64,000 nucleotides of DNA from Microbacterium sp. MPKO10. Its GTDB lineage: Bacteria > Actinomycetota > Actinomycetes > Actinomycetales > Microbacteriaceae. The notes below the pieces were generated by a model. That model made no database searches. It saw nothing but the letters and a program-made list of their open reading frames with translations, and was not told the DNA's origin. Numbering within the stretch: the first letter of the stretch is position 1; each line of letters starts with the position of its first letter. Shown piece after piece: positions 61,308-64,000 of the stretch. The translations under genes were made by a program, and so were the position numbers. Location of the stretch: positions 1 through 64,000 of the forward strand of contig NZ_JAPCHX010000006.1 in assembly GCF_026107415.2 (NCBI RefSeq), given 5' to 3'.

Positions 61308-62839
61308 TGCCCGTCGCGCGAACCTGGGCTCTCGCACTCATCGGTCTGGACGGCACGCTGATCGAAGTGGAGGCCGATATCTCGGCCCAGCTGCCCGCCT
61401 TCGTGATTATCGGTCTCGGAGACCGCTCCCTGCGCGAAGCCGAGGGCCGTGTGCGTCAGGCGGTGAGCAATTCCGGATGCCGGCTGGCGGCCAGGCGCAT
61501 CACCGTCAACCTGTCACCGGCCAGTCTGCCCAAGCACGGGGCGGGATTTGATCTTGCCATTGCACTGGCCTGCCTCGCAGCGGATGGTGTGATCGACCGC
61601 GCCTCGGTGGACCAAGTGGTCCATATCGGGGAATTGGGTCTCGATGGCCGGCTGCGCCCCACACCGGGTGTTCTGCCCGCGGTTCGCGCTGCCGTTCGCG
61701 AGGGACGCAGCACCGTGATGGTGCCCGTGGCGAATGCCGACGAAGCGCGGCTTGTTCCCGGTGCCGACATCATCGCTGTTCCCTCGCTTCGCGATGCGGC
61801 GATCCACCACGGCGCTGACCTTGCCGCACGCCCGGTCGAGGCAATCACGGCGCCGCCTGTTCCCGATGTGGAGCCCGAGTCTCTCGACATTGCTGATGTC
61901 ATCGGGCAGTCGGATGCTGTCGATGCACTTGAGACAGCGGCCGCGGGAGGGCATCACCTGATGATGCTGGGCCCACCGGGGTCTGGAAAGACGATGATCG
62001 CCGAACGGCTGCCGGGAATTCTTCCCGATCTCAGCATCGACGAAGCGTTGGAAACAGCGAGCGTCGGGTCGCTTGCCGGCCAGCCGTTCGGAGGCGCGCT
62101 TCGTCTGCGACCCGGCTATGAGGCGCCGCACCACACGGCAACGGCCGCGGCGATCATCGGCGGCGGCAGTGGAACAATTCGCCCGGGCGCCGCTGCGCGA
62201 GCGGTCAACGGAGTGCTGTTTCTGGATGAGGCACCCGAGTTCGACAGAACCGTGCTCGACGCCCTCCGCCAACCTCTCGAGTCGGGCATCATCACGATTC
62301 ATCGAGCGCATGCTGTCGCGCGCTTTCCTGGCCGGTTTCAGCTCGTGATCGCGGCGAACCCCTGTCCGTGCGGCCAGTACGGCGCGGCAGACGGACACTG
62401 CACATGCCCTCCGGCGTCGATCCGCCGATACCTGGGGCGGCTCTCCGGGCCGCTGCGCGACCGTGTCGACATTCAGCTGAGCGTGTCTCGGGTCTCCGCC
62501 GCGCACCTGCAGGCGTCTGCGTCTGTCGACCGGCCTCGATCAAGCGACGTGCGAGCTCGTGTCACCGAAGCCCGCGCACGCGCCGCAGAACGCCTGCGTT
62601 CCACACCCTGGACGCGTAACTCCGAGGTGACGGGGGCTTGGCTCCGTGGCGACGGCGCAGTGCCGAGGAGTGTGACGGCGGGGATCGATCGCGCTCTGGA
62701 ACGTGGCTCGCTCACCATGCGCGGATACGACCGTGTACTCCGCGTCGCCTGGACGATCAGCGACTTGGCGGGAACGGAGCAGCCGACGGCAGAGCATGTC
62801 GGAAAGGCGCTGTACTTGAGGAAGGGAATGACACCGTGA
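61307..62839 (+). CDS. ComM/YifB family Mg-chelatase-like ATPase
   Basis: A 510-residue AAA+ helicase-like protein of the ComM (YifB) family, which in competent bacteria promotes branch migration during transformation. The N-terminal domain (1-180) has the Lon-like fold (SLREAEGRVRQAVSNSGCRLAARRITVNLSPASLPK). Then come Walker A MLGPPGSGKTMIAERLPGILP, Walker B LFLDEAPEFDRTVLDALRQPLE and ANPCPCGQYGAADGHCTCPP with its zinc-like cysteines. The C-terminal Mg-chelatase domain (LSGPLRDRVDI) closes it. The ATG at 61307 shares a base with the yraN stop. It overlaps dprA by 4 nt. Confidence 0.95.
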   Translation: MPVARTWALALIGLDGTLIEVEADISAQLPAFVIIGLGDRSLREAEGRVRQAVSNSGCRLAARRITVNLSPASLPKHGAGFDLAIALACLAADGVIDRASVDQVVHIGELGLDGRLRPTPGVLPAVRAAVREGRSTVMVPVANADEARLVPGADIIAVPSLRDAAIHHGADLAARPVEAITAPPVPDVEPESLDIADVIGQSDAVDALETAAAGGHHLMMLGPPGSGKTMIAERLPGILPDLSIDEALETASVGSLAGQPFGGALRLRPGYEAPHHTATAAAIIGGGSGTIRPGAAARAVNGVLFLDEAPEFDRTVLDALRQPLESGIITIHRAHAVARFPGRFQLVIAANPCPCGQYGAADGHCTCPPASIRRYLGRLSGPLRDRVDIQLSVSRVSAAHLQASASVDRPRSSDVRARVTEARARAAERLRSTPWTRNSEVTGAWLRGDGAVPRSVTAGIDRALERGSLTMRGYDRVLRVAWTISDLAGTEQPTAEHVGKALYLRKGMTP

Positions 62840-64000
62840 CGCAGATCGACGGGGCAGCACACACCGGGCACACGGGTACACCGCGTCGCGATGAAGAAGA
62901 GCGACGGGCCCGCGAGCACTGGCTTGGGGTCGCCGAACCCGGTGATGGAACAGCGCACACGCTCATCGACGCGCTCGGCGCTGCGCGAGCACGCGATCTC
63001 GTGGCAAGCGATGTCTCGGCCGCCGTAATCGTCAGCGAACTGCTCGAGCACACGGATGCGGGGGCGGACGCGGTCCACGAGGTCGTGGAACTTGTCGCCC
63101 ACGGGCTGAACAGGTGGCGGCCCCGCATCGGCACCATCGACTCCGACGCCTATCGCCGGGCCGCCGAGCGGTGCGGCGCACGTTTCATCATGCCGGGAGA
63201 CCGGGACTGGCCGAGTGGTGTCGATGATCTCGGCGAGAACGCGCCGCTCGGGCTCTGGGCGCGCGGCAGCCTCGATGTTCTCCCCACACGTTCGGTTGCC
63301 GTCGTGGGCTCGCGCAACTCGACAGGATACGGAGAGCACGTCACGATGGAGATCGCGTCGGGACTCGTGGCCCGCGGCGTCGGCATCATCTCCGGCGCGG
63401 CGTATGGAATCGACGGCCATGCGCATCGGGCGACCCTTGCCTCCGGCGGTGCAACTGCTGCTTTTCTTGCCGGAGGGATCGACAGACCCTATCCGCGGGG
63501 GCACTCCGACCTCATCGAGCGCATTGCCACGGAGGGTGTTCTGCTCAGTGAGGTCCCTTGCGGTTCGACTCCCACGCGCTGGCGGTTTCTGCAGCGCAAT
63601 CGACTTATCAGTGCGCTGGCGACAGCGACGATCATCGTCGAAGCAGGATGGCGCAGCGGCTCGCTGAACACCGCAGCTCACGCGTCGACACTCGGCAGGC
63701 CGCTCGGCGCCGTTCCCGGACCGGTGACGAGCGCCGCCTCAGCCGGTTGCCACCGGCTTCTGCGCGAGAACGACGCCGTGTGCGTCACGAGTGCGGACGA
63801 GGCAGCAGAGCTCGCGGGAGACAGCGACGATACCGACATCCTCTCTCCGCTGCGCGACTGGATCGAGACACGTGTGCTCGACGCCCTGAGCTCACGACGT
63901 CCGCGTACCGTCGACGAGATCGCGTCGCGCAGTGGGCTCGACCACGACGCCGTCCGCTCTCGCCTCGGAACGTTGAGCGTGCTGGGCGACGTTCGCGAGA
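62836..64000 (+). CDS. dprA: DNA-processing protein DprA (3' end outside window)
   Basis: Loads RecA on incoming single-stranded DNA in transformation and is widely conserved also in non-competent species. 388 codons are in the window without a stop. The Rossmann-like domain begins with VAVVGSRNSTGYGEH (about residue 156) and has IISGAAYGIDGHAHRATLASGG, AFLAGGIDRPYPRGHSDLIERI, RFLQRNRLISALATATIIVEAGWRSGSLNTA and GAVPGPVTS. A C-terminal winged-helix begins before the window ends (RTVDEIASRSGLDHDAVRSRLGTL). The start is GTG at 62836 in a GTGA overlap with the comM stop. Confidence 0.95.
   Translation, partial: MTQIDGAAHTGHTGTPRRDEEERRAREHWLGVAEPGDGTAHTLIDALGAARARDLVASDVSAAVIVSELLEHTDAGADAVHEVVELVAHGLNRWRPRIGTIDSDAYRRAAERCGARFIMPGDRDWPSGVDDLGENAPLGLWARGSLDVLPTRSVAVVGSRNSTGYGEHVTMEIASGLVARGVGIISGAAYGIDGHAHRATLASGGATAAFLAGGIDRPYPRGHSDLIERIATEGVLLSEVPCGSTPTRWRFLQRNRLISALATATIIVEAGWRSGSLNTAAHASTLGRPLGAVPGPVTSAASAGCHRLLRENDAVCVTSADEAAELAGDSDDTDILSPLRDWIETRVLDALSSRRPRTVDEIASRSGLDHDAVRSRLGTLSVLGDVRE

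Noticed and set aside
62473-63681. 402-codon minus-strand open frame at the end of comM and in dprA
   Set aside because: The plus strand encodes DprA with its full Rossmann motifs through this region; the minus frame has no recognisable features.

Overview
The window is a 64 kb, high-GC (roughly 64 %), gene-dense stretch of an actinobacterial chromosome. Gene content and order (leuC-leuD-murA-plsC-gpsA-ddl-thiL; recG-coaD; yceD-rpmF-rnc-mutM-smc-ftsY; ffh-rpsP-khpA-rimM-trmD; rplS-lepB-rnhB-DUF2469-yraN-comM-dprA), the DUF6458, DUF3515 and DUF2469 proteins and a zinc-less ribosomal protein L32 point to the family Microbacteriaceae. The genus cannot be fixed from the sequence alone. I see no phage, insertion sequence, integrase or CRISPR array.

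Layout. 0-4.8 kb: DUF6458 protein, then branched-chain amino-acid genes in the unusual order ilvE-leuB-ilvE, and a fumarylacetoacetate-hydrolase-family gene. 4.9-11.2 kb: a complete six-gene mevalonate operon (mevalonate kinase, mevalonate diphosphate decarboxylase, phosphomevalonate kinase, type 2 IPP isomerase, HMG-CoA reductase, HMG-CoA synthase), tightly overlapped. 11.2-19.9 kb: gltX, a thioredoxin-reductase-like flavoprotein, tRNA-Gln(CTG), a membrane protein, an EamA exporter, a divergent MFS/ArsR pair, an MBL hydrolase, a lipid kinase and tRNA-Glu(CTC). 20-25.6 kb: a dipeptide/oligopeptide ABC importer. 25.6-26.8 kb: terC under a yybP-ykoY (manganese) riboswitch. 26.8-34.8 kb: leuCD behind a leucine leader peptide and hairpin, then cell-wall and phospholipid genes. 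34.8-42.5 kb: rsmD, recG, coaD and a MoxR/DUF58/transglutaminase cluster. 42.5-54.6 kb: ribosome, repair, chromosome and SRP genes with lipoate synthesis. 54.7-64 kb: ribosomal proteins, tRNA and rRNA maturation, signal peptidase, RNase HII and DNA-processing genes; dprA runs off the end.

The genes are mostly housekeeping. The most unusual content is regulatory: four GCGCAA elements at an exact 14-bp period filling the gap between two divergent promoters; a leucine leader peptide that itself appears leaderless; the Mn2+ riboswitch with a mutually exclusive hairpin around the terC ribosome site; a 24-bp divergent promoter whose two -10 boxes share one TA step; and more than a dozen genes whose start codon lies 6-8 nt after a TANNNT -10 box, implying leaderless mRNAs. 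Unusual for genes are the complete mevalonate operon between a FAH gene and gltX, a probable CTG start, a 98-nt coding overlap and an acidic insert in SMC.
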